Shown: positions 54,848 through 63,970 of the stretch, one piece after another
Numbering within the stretch: the first letter of the stretch is position 1
How the letters are laid out: the number at the start of each line of letters is the position of its first letter
Assembly: GCF_902859705.1 (NCBI RefSeq)
Contig: NZ_CADIJO010000004.1
Coordinates: forward strand, 186,001-250,000
DNA: 64,000 bases
Origin: Achromobacter deleyi
GTDB taxonomy: Bacteria; Pseudomonadota; Gammaproteobacteria; Burkholderiales; Burkholderiaceae_B
Reading direction: 5' to 3'
Translations under genes and position numbers: made by a program
Notes under the pieces: model-generated
Databases searched by the model: none
Seen by the model: only the letters and a program-made list of their open reading frames with translations
What the model was told of the DNA's origin: nothing

Positions 54848-56038
54848 CTAGTTCACGGGAAAATCCATGGGCAGGCCAACGTAGTTTTCGGCCAGTACGG
54901 CGCGTGCGGACGAGGATCTGGCCAGATAGTCCAGTTCCGCGTACTGCAGTCGTTTCTGGAATTGATCGGCGCCGGGGGCGGTATGCAGCAACGATGTCAT
55001 CCACCACGAAAAGCGCTGCGCCCGCCATACCCGGGCCAATGCCGTAGCACTGTAGTTATCGAGCAGGGTGCGGGTGCTGTCCTTGTAGAACGGGATGAAG
55101 GCACGGGCCAGGATGCACACGTCCGATATGGCAAGATTCAGCCCCTTGGCGCCCGTGGGGGGAACGATATGGGCCGAATCCCCCGCCAGGAACAAGCGTC
55201 CGGACTGCATCGAATCGATCACGAAGCTGCGCATGCCGACGACTGTCTTGCTGAAGATCTCTCCTTCATTGGGCGCCCACCCGTCGTGGGTACGCAGCCG
55301 GGTGCGAAGTTCGGTCCAGATGCGAGCCTCGGGCCAATTTTCGGTCTTGTCTTGGGGATCACACTGCAGGTACATCCGCTGAACCCGGGGCGAGCGTGTG
55401 CTGACCAATGCGAAGCCACCGCCGCCGTGTGCATAGATGAGTTCGTCGGAGGATGGCGGCGCATGACACAGGATGCCGAGCCACGCATAGGGATAGACGT
55501 GTTCGTGGAACGTGGGATGGCTTGCCAGCACGGCCGGCCGGCATACGCCTTGAGAGCCATCGCAGCCCGCGATGAAATCGGCGTGGATGACCTGCGTGTT
55601 CCCGAGGCTGTCGCGGTACCGGACATAAGGCTTGTCCGAGTCGATATCGTGCACGCTGACTTCCGAGACTTCGAAGCGGATATCTCCGTCCGTGGCCAAC
55701 CGCGCGGCAACCAGGTCTTTCAACACCTCGTGCTGGGGATACACCATGACGGTCTTGCCGCCGGTGAGTTCGGCAAAGTCGATCCGATGGTCGCGGCCGT
55801 CATAGCGCAGCACCGTACCGGCGTGTCGCAGCCCTTCGCGCTGCATGCGTTCGCCAACGCCGATCTCCGTCAGGAGGTCAATGGTTCCTTGTTCGAGAAC
55901 GCCGGCTCTGATGGTCGCTTCCACGGCATCGCGCGCGCGTGTTTCGAGAACGATGGATTCGATGCCCTGCTGATGCAACATGTGCGACAGGGTCAGACCC
56001 GCCGGGCCTGCGCCGATGATTGCCACCTGGGTTCGCAT
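54848..56038 (-). CDS. pobA: 4-hydroxybenzoate 3-monooxygenase
   Basis: 396-residue FAD enzyme that hydroxylates 4-hydroxybenzoate to protocatechuate with NADPH. FAD motif MRTQVAIIGAGPAGLTLSHM, DG motif FIAGCDGSQGVCR, GRLFLAGDSAHIVPPTGAKG and the C-terminal RFSWWMTSLL are close to Pseudomonas PobA; the substrate-site tyrosine is kept in HVYPYAWLG. It supplies protocatechuate to the pca genes of the same operon. PobA regulators (PobR, PobS) are not in the window. Confidence 0.96.
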   Translation of the reverse strand: MRTQVAIIGAGPAGLTLSHMLHQQGIESIVLETRARDAVEATIRAGVLEQGTIDLLTEIGVGERMQREGLRHAGTVLRYDGRDHRIDFAELTGGKTVMVYPQHEVLKDLVAARLATDGDIRFEVSEVSVHDIDSDKPYVRYRDSLGNTQVIHADFIAGCDGSQGVCRPAVLASHPTFHEHVYPYAWLGILCHAPPSSDELIYAHGGGGFALVSTRSPRVQRMYLQCDPQDKTENWPEARIWTELRTRLRTHDGWAPNEGEIFSKTVVGMRSFVIDSMQSGRLFLAGDSAHIVPPTGAKGLNLAISDVCILARAFIPFYKDSTRTLLDNYSATALARVWRAQRFSWWMTSLLHTAPGADQFQKRLQYAELDYLARSSSARAVLAENYVGLPMDFPVN

Positions 56039-56060
56039 AGGATTGTCTCGGTAAGCAGAA

Positions 56061-57509
56061 TTAGAAGGGGTAGCTGCGCGTCGTCGTCTGCACCGAGATC
56101 CAGCGCAGGTCGGTGAAGGCGTCGATGCCCGCTTGGCCGCCGAAATGGCCGATGCCGCTATGCTTGACGCCGCCAAACGGCATTTGGGGTTCGTCGTGCA
56201 CCGTCGGCGCATTGACATGGCAGATGCCAGATTCGATCCGTTTGGCGACTTCGATCGCTCGCCCTGCGTCGCGGCCGAACACTGCCGCGGCGAGCCCGTA
56301 TTCGTTGTCGTTGGCGCAGGAGATGGCTGCTTCCACGCCGTCGACGCGGACGATGCCTTTGACCGGTCCAAAGGCTTCTTCGTGATAGATGCGCATGTCT
56401 GCCGTCACGTGATCCAGCAAGGTGGCCGGCATCAGGGTGCTGTCTGCCTTGCCGCCCGCCACGAGTTTGGCGCCCCGCTCCAGCGCATCATCGATCAACG
56501 CGTTGCAGCGCTGCACCGTGGTCATGTCCACGACGGAGCCCAGCACGACGTCGCCTTCGCGTGGATCGCCCAGCGACAGGGCCGCCGCGCGCGCCGCCAG
56601 CCGCGCGACGAAGGCGTCGGCGATGCGCGTATCGACGATCACGCGCTCGGTCGACATGCAGATCTGCCCGCTGTTGGCGAATGCGCCGAACACCGCCGCA
56701 TTGACGGCCGCGTCCAGGTCGGCGTCATCCAGCACGATGAACGGCGCCTTGCCGCCCAGTTCCAGCACCACGGGCTTGAGATATTGGGCGCAAGTGGCGG
56801 CGATGCGCTTTCCGACCTGAGTCGAGCCGGTGAAATTGACTCGGCGCACGGCGGGATGGGCGACCATGGCTTGCACGACCGAGGCCGCGTCGGCCGGCGC
56901 ATGGGTGATGAAATTGACGACGCCCCGGGGCAGGCCTGCCTCATGAAGCGCATCGATGACCAGTGCCTGTGTGGCGGGGCAGGTTTCACTACCTTTGAGC
57001 ACCACTGTATTGCCGCAGGCCAGCGGCGTGGCGATCGCACGTACCGCAAGGATGACGGGCGCATTCCAGGGGGCGATGCCCAACACCACGCCCGCCGGCT
57101 GGCGCAATGCCATGGCAAGGCTGCCTGGCACATCCGAGGTGATGACTTCGCCGTTGATCCGGGTCGTCAGCGATGCGGCTTCGAGCAGCGTGTTGACACC
57201 CAACTGCACGTTGAAGTCAGACCAGCCGGCGGATGCGCCCGTTTCCGCTGCCATTGCCGTTGCCAGGTCAGCGGACTTGGCAGCGAGTGTTTGCGCGGCC
57301 TTGAGCAGCAGCGCTCGGCGTTCGCCCGGGCCGGTCCTGGACCAGGTCTTGAATGCCTTTTCGGCGGCCTCGACGGCGGCGACGGCATCCTCGGGGCGTG
57401 CCGCAGGGGCGCGGGAGGCGACGCTACCATCGAGCGGATTGCGGCGTTCGAAATGGGCGCCGTTGGCCGTCTGCGATTTTTCGCCGTTGATCAGCATGGA
57501 TACTTGCAT
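56061..57509 (-). CDS. Aromatic aldehyde dehydrogenase (vanillin/benzaldehyde type)
   Basis: 482 residues of the ALDH superfamily. Base Glu in ELGGKAPFIVLDDADL and nucleophile Cys in GAFANSGQICMSTERVIV; the GSQVG cofactor loop FTGSTQVGKRIA is present. The sequence resembles vanillin, salicylaldehyde and benzaldehyde dehydrogenases. Set between the decarboxylase that makes an aryl aldehyde and pobA, it should turn 4-hydroxybenzaldehyde into 4-hydroxybenzoate. Confidence 0.92.
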   Translation of the reverse strand: MQVSMLINGEKSQTANGAHFERRNPLDGSVASRAPAARPEDAVAAVEAAEKAFKTWSRTGPGERRALLLKAAQTLAAKSADLATAMAAETGASAGWSDFNVQLGVNTLLEAASLTTRINGEVITSDVPGSLAMALRQPAGVVLGIAPWNAPVILAVRAIATPLACGNTVVLKGSETCPATQALVIDALHEAGLPRGVVNFITHAPADAASVVQAMVAHPAVRRVNFTGSTQVGKRIAATCAQYLKPVVLELGGKAPFIVLDDADLDAAVNAAVFGAFANSGQICMSTERVIVDTRIADAFVARLAARAAALSLGDPREGDVVLGSVVDMTTVQRCNALIDDALERGAKLVAGGKADSTLMPATLLDHVTADMRIYHEEAFGPVKGIVRVDGVEAAISCANDNEYGLAAAVFGRDAGRAIEVAKRIESGICHVNAPTVHDEPQMPFGGVKHSGIGHFGGQAGIDAFTDLRWISVQTTTRSYPF

Positions 57510-57572
57510 GGGGTTGTCTCCTTATTGATAGCGGGCTGGCCTCGCCGGGCGCCCTTGTTCTGGCGGTATGTG

Positions 57573-59198
57573 TCAGACCACGGGTACCTCGATCAGCACA
57601 GGTTCGCCGCTGGTCAGCGCCTCGGTCAGCGCGCTGCGCAGTCGGTGCGGATCGTCGATGCGCATGCCCCTGCATCCCATCCCCGCGGCCAGGGCAGGAA
57701 AATCCAGGCCTGGCAGTTCCGTGCCCTCGACCACGTCCCCGGCCGAAAAGCCGAACACGGGCGCAAAGTCCTGCAAGGCCGCATAGCGACCGTTGTTGAG
57801 AATAAGGAAGGTGATGGGCAGGTTGTGCTGCCGGGCCGACCAGAGCGCCTGCAGCGAATACATGCTCGAGCCGTCGCCAATCAGCGCGACCACCCGCTTT
57901 CCCGGCTTGCCCAACGCGACGCCCACCGCCGCGGGCATGCCGTAGCCCAGGCCGCCGCTATCCATGGTGTAGAAGGTTTCAGGCCGGACGTGAGGCAAGT
58001 GCATCTGCATGACGGGACGTGCGCTGGGCGCTTCTTCCACGACAATGTCGTCAGGGCCGCGCACCTCGGCCAGGGTTTGAAGGACGAACGCCGTGGTCAT
58101 GGGCGTGTCAGGCGCCGCCGCGGGCCTGCAAGGCCGTGGCGCGGGCAAAGGCCTGGGCGCCGGGGCGGGCCTGGCCAGCAGGTCGCGCAGGCTCAAGCGC
58201 AGGCTGCCCACGGCGGTGGTGCCTACCGGCGTCCAGGCCGCGGTGTCAGGGTCTTCGGTCAGTTGGCACAGCGCCGCGCCTTCGGGAATGTGCGGGCCCG
58301 CGCCTTCGACGTGGTACGCGAACGCCGGTGCGCCAGCGACCAGAATGACATCGTGGCCGGCCAGCAGGCTGACGATCTTTTCACGCATCGCAGGAAGAAA
58401 GCCCGCGAACAGGCGATGGTCTTCGGGAAAACTGCAACGCCCCGACATCGGAGCCGCCCAGACGCGGGCATTGTGGGCTTGCGCCAGCGCGACGATATCG
58501 TCCCAGGCATTGTCGCGATCGACGGCCGCGCCGACGACGATGGCCGGGCGCTCGCTGGCATCAAGCATGGCGCCTATCTTGTCCAGGACCGATGGCTGGG
58601 GCCGCACAGCATCGCTGACCAGCCGTGGCGCCACCGGTTCCGCCGGTTGATCCCAGTCATCCACCGGCACCGACACCAGCACCGGCCCGCGCGGAGGCAT
58701 CATGGCGATGTAGTACGCACGGGCGATGGCCAGCGGCACGTCCTGCGCCCGGGCAGGCTCGATGCTCCATTTCACGTACGGCTTGGGCAGCTCTGTGGCC
58801 TGGCTGGAGCACAGGAAAGGCTCGAACGGCAGAATGGCGCGCGCCTGCTGGCCCGCCACGATGACGAGCGGCGTGCGGTTCTTGTGCGCGGTGAACAGGT
58901 TGCCCATGGCGTTGCCCACGCCTGCGGCCGAATGCAGATTCACCAGGGCCGCGTTATGGGTGGCCTGGGCGTAGCCGTCGGCCATGCCGACCACTGTCGC
59001 TTCTTGCAGGCCCAGCACATATCGGAATTGCGCCGGGAAATCTCGGAACATCGGCAGTTCGGTCGACCCAGGGTTGGCGAACACCGAGGTCAGGTTGAAC
59101 CGGCGCATCAGATCGAAGACGGCGTCGCGCACCGTGAAGGTCACTGCACCGGCATCGCAAGCCGTTGGCGAGGTTTGGAGATCAAGGGTTTCGATCAT
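57573..59198 (-). CDS. mdlC: Benzoylformate decarboxylase (ThDP-dependent)
   Basis: 541 residues. It decarboxylates an aryl glyoxylate to the aryl aldehyde. Close to Pseudomonas BFD throughout: FANPGSTELPMFRDFP with the active-site Ser, LQEATVVGMADGYAQA with the ThDP Glu, NLHSAAGVGNAMG with the first His, GRCSFPEDHRLFAG with the second His, and GDGSSMYSLQALWSARQHNL ending in NN as the ThDP/Mg motif. The Ser and both His pairs distinguish BFD from acetolactate synthase. ATG at 59198; an ATG at 59279 is less likely. Product would be benzaldehyde or 4-hydroxybenzaldehyde. Confidence 0.94.
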   Translation of the reverse strand: MIETLDLQTSPTACDAGAVTFTVRDAVFDLMRRFNLTSVFANPGSTELPMFRDFPAQFRYVLGLQEATVVGMADGYAQATHNAALVNLHSAAGVGNAMGNLFTAHKNRTPLVIVAGQQARAILPFEPFLCSSQATELPKPYVKWSIEPARAQDVPLAIARAYYIAMMPPRGPVLVSVPVDDWDQPAEPVAPRLVSDAVRPQPSVLDKIGAMLDASERPAIVVGAAVDRDNAWDDIVALAQAHNARVWAAPMSGRCSFPEDHRLFAGFLPAMREKIVSLLAGHDVILVAGAPAFAYHVEGAGPHIPEGAALCQLTEDPDTAAWTPVGTTAVGSLRLSLRDLLARPAPAPRPLPAPRPCRPAAAPDTPMTTAFVLQTLAEVRGPDDIVVEEAPSARPVMQMHLPHVRPETFYTMDSGGLGYGMPAAVGVALGKPGKRVVALIGDGSSMYSLQALWSARQHNLPITFLILNNGRYAALQDFAPVFGFSAGDVVEGTELPGLDFPALAAGMGCRGMRIDDPHRLRSALTEALTSGEPVLIEVPVV

Positions 59199-59322
59199 GA
59201 TTTTCAGGAGAAGGCGGTCGGCTGATGGGCCGGCATGGCCTGAAATGGAAGACGGGGTTAGTGTCTCGGGGCGCGCCATTCTTGAGAATTGATATATCTG
59301 CACAAAGTCATTACGCTTTGGT
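59199..59322. promoter_or_regulatory. Divergent promoter region mdlC/LysR
   Basis: 124 bases between divergent genes. AT-rich around 59286-59330 (GAATTGATATATCTGCACAAAG). A LysR-type binding site is expected but no clear T-N11-A dyad was fixed. Confidence 0.5.
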
Positions 59323-60237
59323 ATGACTTTCGATCTTCAGCAACTCGCGGCATTCAATGCCATCGCAGCAGCCGGAAGCCTGGGCCGGGCTGCGGACCAG
59401 CTCAGCGTGACGCAGCCCGCGTTGAGCCGTATCGTCCGGCGCCTGGAAGAACAGGTCGGCGCGCCCCTGTTCGAGCGTCACTCCAAAGGCATGCAACTGA
59501 CCGATATCGGGCAGGCCTTGTTGCCGCACGCACGATTGCTGCAACGCGAGGCCCAAGCCGCGAAAGAAGAAATCCATGCCATGTTGGGTCTGGCCAAGGG
59601 CACCATCCGCGTCGGCGCGGTGGGCAGCATTGCCTGTCTGCTGTTACCGCTGGCCATCGACCGCGCCTGCCGCAAGTGGCCGAACCTGCGGGTAGAGGTG
59701 ATCGAAGGCGTGTGGGATCGCCTGGCCGGCGCGCTGATATCGCGCGAGATCGATCTGGCATTGGGTGTGCTGGGAGAAGACAGCGACGACATCGTGGCCG
59801 TGCCCGACTGCCGCTGGGAGGACGTCAGCCATGTCGTGGCCGGCGTAAGCCACCCTCTGCGGGCGCGTGGCACACTGGCGCTGGCCGACACGCTGGATCA
59901 CAAATGGGCCATCCTGCCCAAGGGCACCGGGCCGTTCAATCACATGACAAAGGTCTTTGCCGACCATGGGCTGCCGATGCCCAATGTGGTGGTCGAAACG
60001 CGCTCCATCACGGTGCTCAAGAGCCTGATCGCGCACTCGGACTTCCTGGGGTGGATGCCCGAGCCAATGTTCGACGCGGAACGGCGTGCCGGCTTGATCG
60101 ACAGGCTGGACATTCCCGGCACCGCCGATACTCGTACGCTCACGGCGTTTCGGCGCAGCCAGGGCTTGCTGCCCGGGCCGGCGGTGAAGCTGTTGGACGA
60201 ACTGCGGGTGCTGACGGCGAGGCCGTTGCAGGGTTAG
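59323..60237 (+). CDS. LysR-family regulator of the aromatic operon
   Basis: 304 residues. N-terminal helix-turn-helix QLAAFNAIAAAGSLGRAADQ, then LSVTQPALSRIVRRLEEQVG, with a GbpR/CbbR-like effector domain. It is divergent from mdlC and its position suggests control of the ten-gene aromatic operon, with an aromatic acid or hydroxy-acid inducer. The inducer is not known. Confidence 0.94.
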   Translation: MTFDLQQLAAFNAIAAAGSLGRAADQLSVTQPALSRIVRRLEEQVGAPLFERHSKGMQLTDIGQALLPHARLLQREAQAAKEEIHAMLGLAKGTIRVGAVGSIACLLLPLAIDRACRKWPNLRVEVIEGVWDRLAGALISREIDLALGVLGEDSDDIVAVPDCRWEDVSHVVAGVSHPLRARGTLALADTLDHKWAILPKGTGPFNHMTKVFADHGLPMPNVVVETRSITVLKSLIAHSDFLGWMPEPMFDAERRAGLIDRLDIPGTADTRTLTAFRRSQGLLPGPAVKLLDELRVLTARPLQG

Positions 60238-60271
60238 GCGAGGATGCGCAGTCCCAGGATGGCGCTGATCC

Positions 60272-60757
60272 TCAGTGCTCTCTGAACTCGAAATCGTCCA
60301 TGAGTTGGCGTAGTGCTGCGCTTGCGGAACTATCAGGGTCGATGTTCTGCTGTTGCTCGAAATAGAACTCGATGAGATGGAACTCATCGTCATTCCTGAT
60401 CTTCCCGCGCGCGATGATCGCATCAAGCTCGCTCTCGTCCTGCTCGTAAAAATCAGGGAAGGTAGCGATGACCATCCCTCGGTACGCGAGATTGAACGCA
60501 CGGCGATCTTTTGGTGGGATAGCGCGCAAGAAAATGGGCAGGCTTTCCCGCAATGACAGCATGACGTTACCGGTCAATGTCGCGACAGACAGCTGGCCCG
60601 CGTCCATCTCTTGAATCCACAGGTCGCAGTGCTTGTTCCAGTGGTCTCGGAATGCCGTAATGACGGGGTCTTTCTGTGATGCCAATAAGTAGACGATCTC
60701 GTCTTGCACGCTGATGGCCCTCAAGGCCGCGGCTCTTTTCGAGGACGGTCGCGTCAT
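60272..60757 (-). CDS. Unknown protein downstream of mnmE
   Basis: 161 residues from ATG 60757; ATG 60853 is also in frame and would add 32 residues. I do not recognise the family. It has no signal peptide or membrane segment, is rich in acidic and aromatic residues in the second half (FPDFYEQDESELDAIIARG), and looks helical. Codon use is less GC-biased than its neighbours, which hints at recent gain. It runs leftward about 140 bases after mnmE with no clear promoter of its own. Could be a small regulatory or immunity-like protein, but nothing shows this. Confidence 0.6.
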   Translation of the reverse strand: MTRPSSKRAAALRAISVQDEIVYLLASQKDPVITAFRDHWNKHCDLWIQEMDAGQLSVATLTGNVMLSLRESLPIFLRAIPPKDRRAFNLAYRGMVIATFPDFYEQDESELDAIIARGKIRNDDEFHLIEFYFEQQQNIDPDSSASAALRQLMDDFEFREH

Positions 60758-60893
60758 AGTCTGGTGATGAGCCCTATGTTCAGATGGACCGACCTCTGCA
60801 GGCTGCTCTGCATCACGCCGGAAACACGCATTGTGCGTGTCGGCGGGGCTCATCGACTGTAGGAAAAATCGGCAAATACGGCTTTCTGTTGCG

Positions 60894-62246
60894 CTATTTG
60901 CCAATGCAGAAGCTTGAAAAGATCTCCCCCAGCAGATCGTCGCTGGTGAATTTTCCGGTGATGCTCGACAGGCTGTCATGCGCCAGCCGCAATTCTTCTG
61001 CGAACAGGTCCAGCACCCGGTCGTCCTGTTCCGCGTGTTCTGCGGCCAGGGCCAGGTGTTCCGCGGCGTCTTGCAGGGCGTGCAGGTGACGTTCGCGGGC
61101 CAGCCAGGGCGATTCGGCGCCGGGGTTCCAGCCGGCGATCTGCAGCAGTTCGGCGCGCAGCGCGTCCAGGCCGGCGCCGCGCTTGGCAGAGATGCCAAGT
61201 TCGCCCGGGCCGGGCGCGAAGGCTGTGGATAACAGGTCGACCTTGTTGAACACCTTCAGCACCGGTGTGCGCGGCGGCAGGCGGGCGGTGATCTGGGCGT
61301 CGAGTTCGTCGCCGGGGGCGGTGGCGTCCTGCAGGTGCAGGATGACATCGGCGCGTTCGATTTCCTGCCAGGTGCGGGCGATGCCGATGCTTTCGACGGT
61401 GTCGTCGGTCTCGCGCAGGCCGGCGGTGTCGACGATGTGCAGCGGCACGCCGTCGATATGGATCTGTTGCACCACTTTGTCGCGCGTGGTGCCGGCAATG
61501 GGCGTGACGATGGCAATATCGTCGCCGGCCAGGGCGTTGAGCAGGCTGGACTTGCCCACGTTGGGCTGGCCGGCCAGCACCACGTGCAGGCCTTCGCGCA
61601 GGATGACGCCCTGACGGGCCTGGGCGATCAGGCGGTTCAGGTCGTCGGCCAGCTTTTCCAGGGTGGGCCGGGCCTGGTATTTCTCGAGGAAGTCGATTTC
61701 TTCTTCTGGGAAATCCAGCGTGGCCTCGACCAGCATGCGCAGGTGGATGATGCGGTCGGACAGATCGTTGACGTGGGCCGAGAATTCGCCGGACAGCGAG
61801 GCCATGGCGCCGCGGGCAGCCGCTACCGACGAGGCTTCGATCAGATCGGCAACGGCTTCGGCCTGGGCCAGGTCCATGCGGTCATTGAGGAACGCGCGGC
61901 GCGTGAATTCACCGGGCTCGGCCAGGCGCGCGCCCAGGTCGCGGCCCGCGGCCAGGCAGCTTTCCAGCACGCGGCGCAGCACGGCCGGGCCGCCGTGGCC
62001 CTGCAGTTCCAGCACGTCTTCGCCGGTATACGAGTGCGGCGCACGAAAGTACAGCGCGATGCCTTCGTCGAGGAGTTCGCCGTCCTGCGATTTGAACGGC
62101 AGGTAATGGGCGTGGCGCGGCGTGAGGTCGCGCTGGAACAGGCGGCGCACCAATTCGGACAGGTCCGCACCAGAAACGCGCACGACGCCGATGCCGCCTC
62201 TTCCGGGGGCGGTTGCAATGGCGGCGATGGGGGCGTGGACAGACAT
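60894..62246 (-). CDS. mnmE: tRNA modification GTPase MnmE (TrmE)
   Basis: 450 residues. N-terminal tetrahydrofolate-binding domain [20 protein letters not shown], helical domain, inserted GTPase with [25 protein letters not shown], and the C-terminal FCIGK whose Cys is conserved. It partners MnmG in making cmnm5U34. In many bacteria mnmE lies beside yidC-rnpA-rpmH-dnaA at the origin; here none of those genes is adjacent, and mnmE is 25 kb from the putative origin. An exact DnaA-box sequence lies inside the gene at 61224. Confidence 0.97.
   Translation of the reverse strand: MSVHAPIAAIATAPGRGGIGVVRVSGADLSELVRRLFQRDLTPRHAHYLPFKSQDGELLDEGIALYFRAPHSYTGEDVLELQGHGGPAVLRRVLESCLAAGRDLGARLAEPGEFTRRAFLNDRMDLAQAEAVADLIEASSVAAARGAMASLSGEFSAHVNDLSDRIIHLRMLVEATLDFPEEEIDFLEKYQARPTLEKLADDLNRLIAQARQGVILREGLHVVLAGQPNVGKSSLLNALAGDDIAIVTPIAGTTRDKVVQQIHIDGVPLHIVDTAGLRETDDTVESIGIARTWQEIERADVILHLQDATAPGDELDAQITARLPPRTPVLKVFNKVDLLSTAFAPGPGELGISAKRGAGLDALRAELLQIAGWNPGAESPWLARERHLHALQDAAEHLALAAEHAEQDDRVLDLFAEELRLAHDSLSSITGKFTSDDLLGEIFSSFCIGK
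61224..61232 (-). promoter_or_regulatory. Exact DnaA-box sequence inside mnmE
   Basis: TTATCCACA on the minus strand in coding sequence, reading in frame as LLSTA. One of 11 exact copies in the window. Confidence 0.4.
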
Positions 62247-62361
62247 ATCAGGGACAAGGCTAAGCGAGAACAATAGGGGAATATAACTGTTGCGCGGCGG
62301 CTTGTTTGCTGGTTATGGTGGCCCCGAGGTTTAAAACCCAAAACAGCTCAGGGAGATCACG

Positions 62362-63948
62362 ATGGCATATCGGTTTTCGCGTGCGTTGGCCTGTGGTTCG
62401 GCCGCGGTAATGCTGGCTTTCGGCACCTTCAGTTCGGCGCTGGCGCGCGATCTGGTGATTGCCCTGAAAACTGAGCCGTCGTCGATGGATCCGCAGTACC
62501 ACGCCCTGACGCCGAATACGCAGATATCCCAGACCATCTTCGATACGCTGGTCGCGACCGACGCCCAGCTCAAGCCCGTGCCGGCGCTGGCCGAATCCTG
62601 GACCGTGGACGGCAAGGTGTGGACGTTCAAGCTGCGCCCCGGGGTGAAATTCTCGGATGGCACGCCGTTCACCGCCGAAGACGTGGTGTTCACGTATGAC
62701 CGCGTACCCAAGGTGCCGAACAGCCCGTCGCCATTCACGCTGTATCTGGGGTCTGTCGCCAAGACGGAAGCCGTGGATCCGATGACGCTGCGTGTGACCA
62801 CCAAAGAAGTCGCGCCCAACCTGCTCGTGAACCTGGCGCAATTGCCGATCATGTCCAAGAAAGCCGCATCGGGCCCTGCAGCCGAAGGCAAGACGACGAC
62901 GGAACTCAACAGCGGCGATGGCCTGGTGGGCACCGGCCCGTACAAGTTCGTGTCGTGGAAGCGCGGCGCGGAATTCGTGCTGGCGCGCAATGACAATTAC
63001 TGGGGCAAGAAACCGACCTGGGACAAGGTGATCTACCGCCCGATCAGCAATGCCGCGGCGCGCGTGGCCGCCCTGTTGGCCGGGGACGTCGACATGATCG
63101 AGGATCCCCCCACCGATGACCTGCCCAAGCTGAAGGGCGACAAGAAGCTGTACGTCGAAGAGACGCCGTCGGTGCGCGTGGTGTACGTGGCGCTGGATCA
63201 ATACGCCGAGCCCTCGCCCGGCATCCAGGGCACCGAAAAGAATCCGATGAAGGACAAGCGCGTGCGTGAAGCGCTGTCCCTGGCGATCAACCGCGATGCG
63301 CTGGTGGAACGCGTGATGGGGGGCGTGGCATTGCCAGCCGGCAACCTGCTGCCCTACCCCATGTTCGGATCCAGCAAGGAACATTCCAAGGCGCCCAAGG
63401 CTGACGTCGAAAAGGCGAAAGCGCTGCTGAAGGAAGCGGGTTATCCCAACGGCTTCTCTATCACGCTGGGCTCGCCGTCGGGCCGCTACGTCAACGATTC
63501 GAAGGTGGCGCAGGCCATCGCGTCGATGTGGACGCGTATCGGCGTGAAGACCAGCGTGGATGCGATGGCGCCGCCGGTGTTCTTCAAGAACCGCGACAGC
63601 TATGCGTTCTCGGCCTATCTGGCGGGCTGGTCGGTGACCAGCGGCGAGATGTCCAATGCGTTGACGTCGTTGCTGGTGACGCGCAATCCCGAGGCGGGCC
63701 TGGGCACCACCAACCGCAGCCGCTATTCGAACCCCAAGATGGACGAGCTGGTGAAGGAAGCCTCGTCCACCATGGATGATGCCAAGCGTGCCGAACTGCT
63801 GTCGCAGGCCAGCAATATCGCCATGGACGACTACGCGATGCTGCCGGTGCACTTCGAACTGTCGGTGTGGGCGATGAAGAACGACATCCGTTACCAAGGC
63901 CGTCCTGACCAGGTGACGCTGGCGCAGTTCGCGACGTTGAAGAAGTAA
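62362..63948 (+). CDS. Peptide/opine-type ABC transporter binding protein
   Basis: 528-residue periplasmic receptor of the DppA/OppA class (SBP family 5). MAYRFSRALACGSAAVMLAF begins a signal peptide cut near ALA. RDLVIALKTEPSSMDPQYHA, VPALAESWTVDGKVWTFKLR and LRPGVKFSDGTPFTAEDVVF are the family N-terminal blocks. It is followed 22 bases later by the start of a permease gene, so it heads a dpp-like operon running off the window. Ligand unknown (peptides, opines, glutathione or nickel chelates are all possible). Confidence 0.92.
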   Translation: MAYRFSRALACGSAAVMLAFGTFSSALARDLVIALKTEPSSMDPQYHALTPNTQISQTIFDTLVATDAQLKPVPALAESWTVDGKVWTFKLRPGVKFSDGTPFTAEDVVFTYDRVPKVPNSPSPFTLYLGSVAKTEAVDPMTLRVTTKEVAPNLLVNLAQLPIMSKKAASGPAAEGKTTTELNSGDGLVGTGPYKFVSWKRGAEFVLARNDNYWGKKPTWDKVIYRPISNAAARVAALLAGDVDMIEDPPTDDLPKLKGDKKLYVEETPSVRVVYVALDQYAEPSPGIQGTEKNPMKDKRVREALSLAINRDALVERVMGGVALPAGNLLPYPMFGSSKEHSKAPKADVEKAKALLKEAGYPNGFSITLGSPSGRYVNDSKVAQAIASMWTRIGVKTSVDAMAPPVFFKNRDSYAFSAYLAGWSVTSGEMSNALTSLLVTRNPEAGLGTTNRSRYSNPKMDELVKEASSTMDDAKRAELLSQASNIAMDDYAMLPVHFELSVWAMKNDIRYQGRPDQVTLAQFATLKK

Positions 63949-63970
63949 TGCGGTCGTTGGGCAGGTTCCC

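Noticed and set aside
56133-59225. 1030-codon plus-strand open frame
   Set aside because: Lies antisense to the aldehyde dehydrogenase and benzoylformate decarboxylase, which show intact catalytic motifs; the long frame comes from third-position GC.
62260-63897. 545-codon minus-strand open frame
   Set aside because: Antisense to the peptide-binding protein gene, which has a signal peptide and family blocks.
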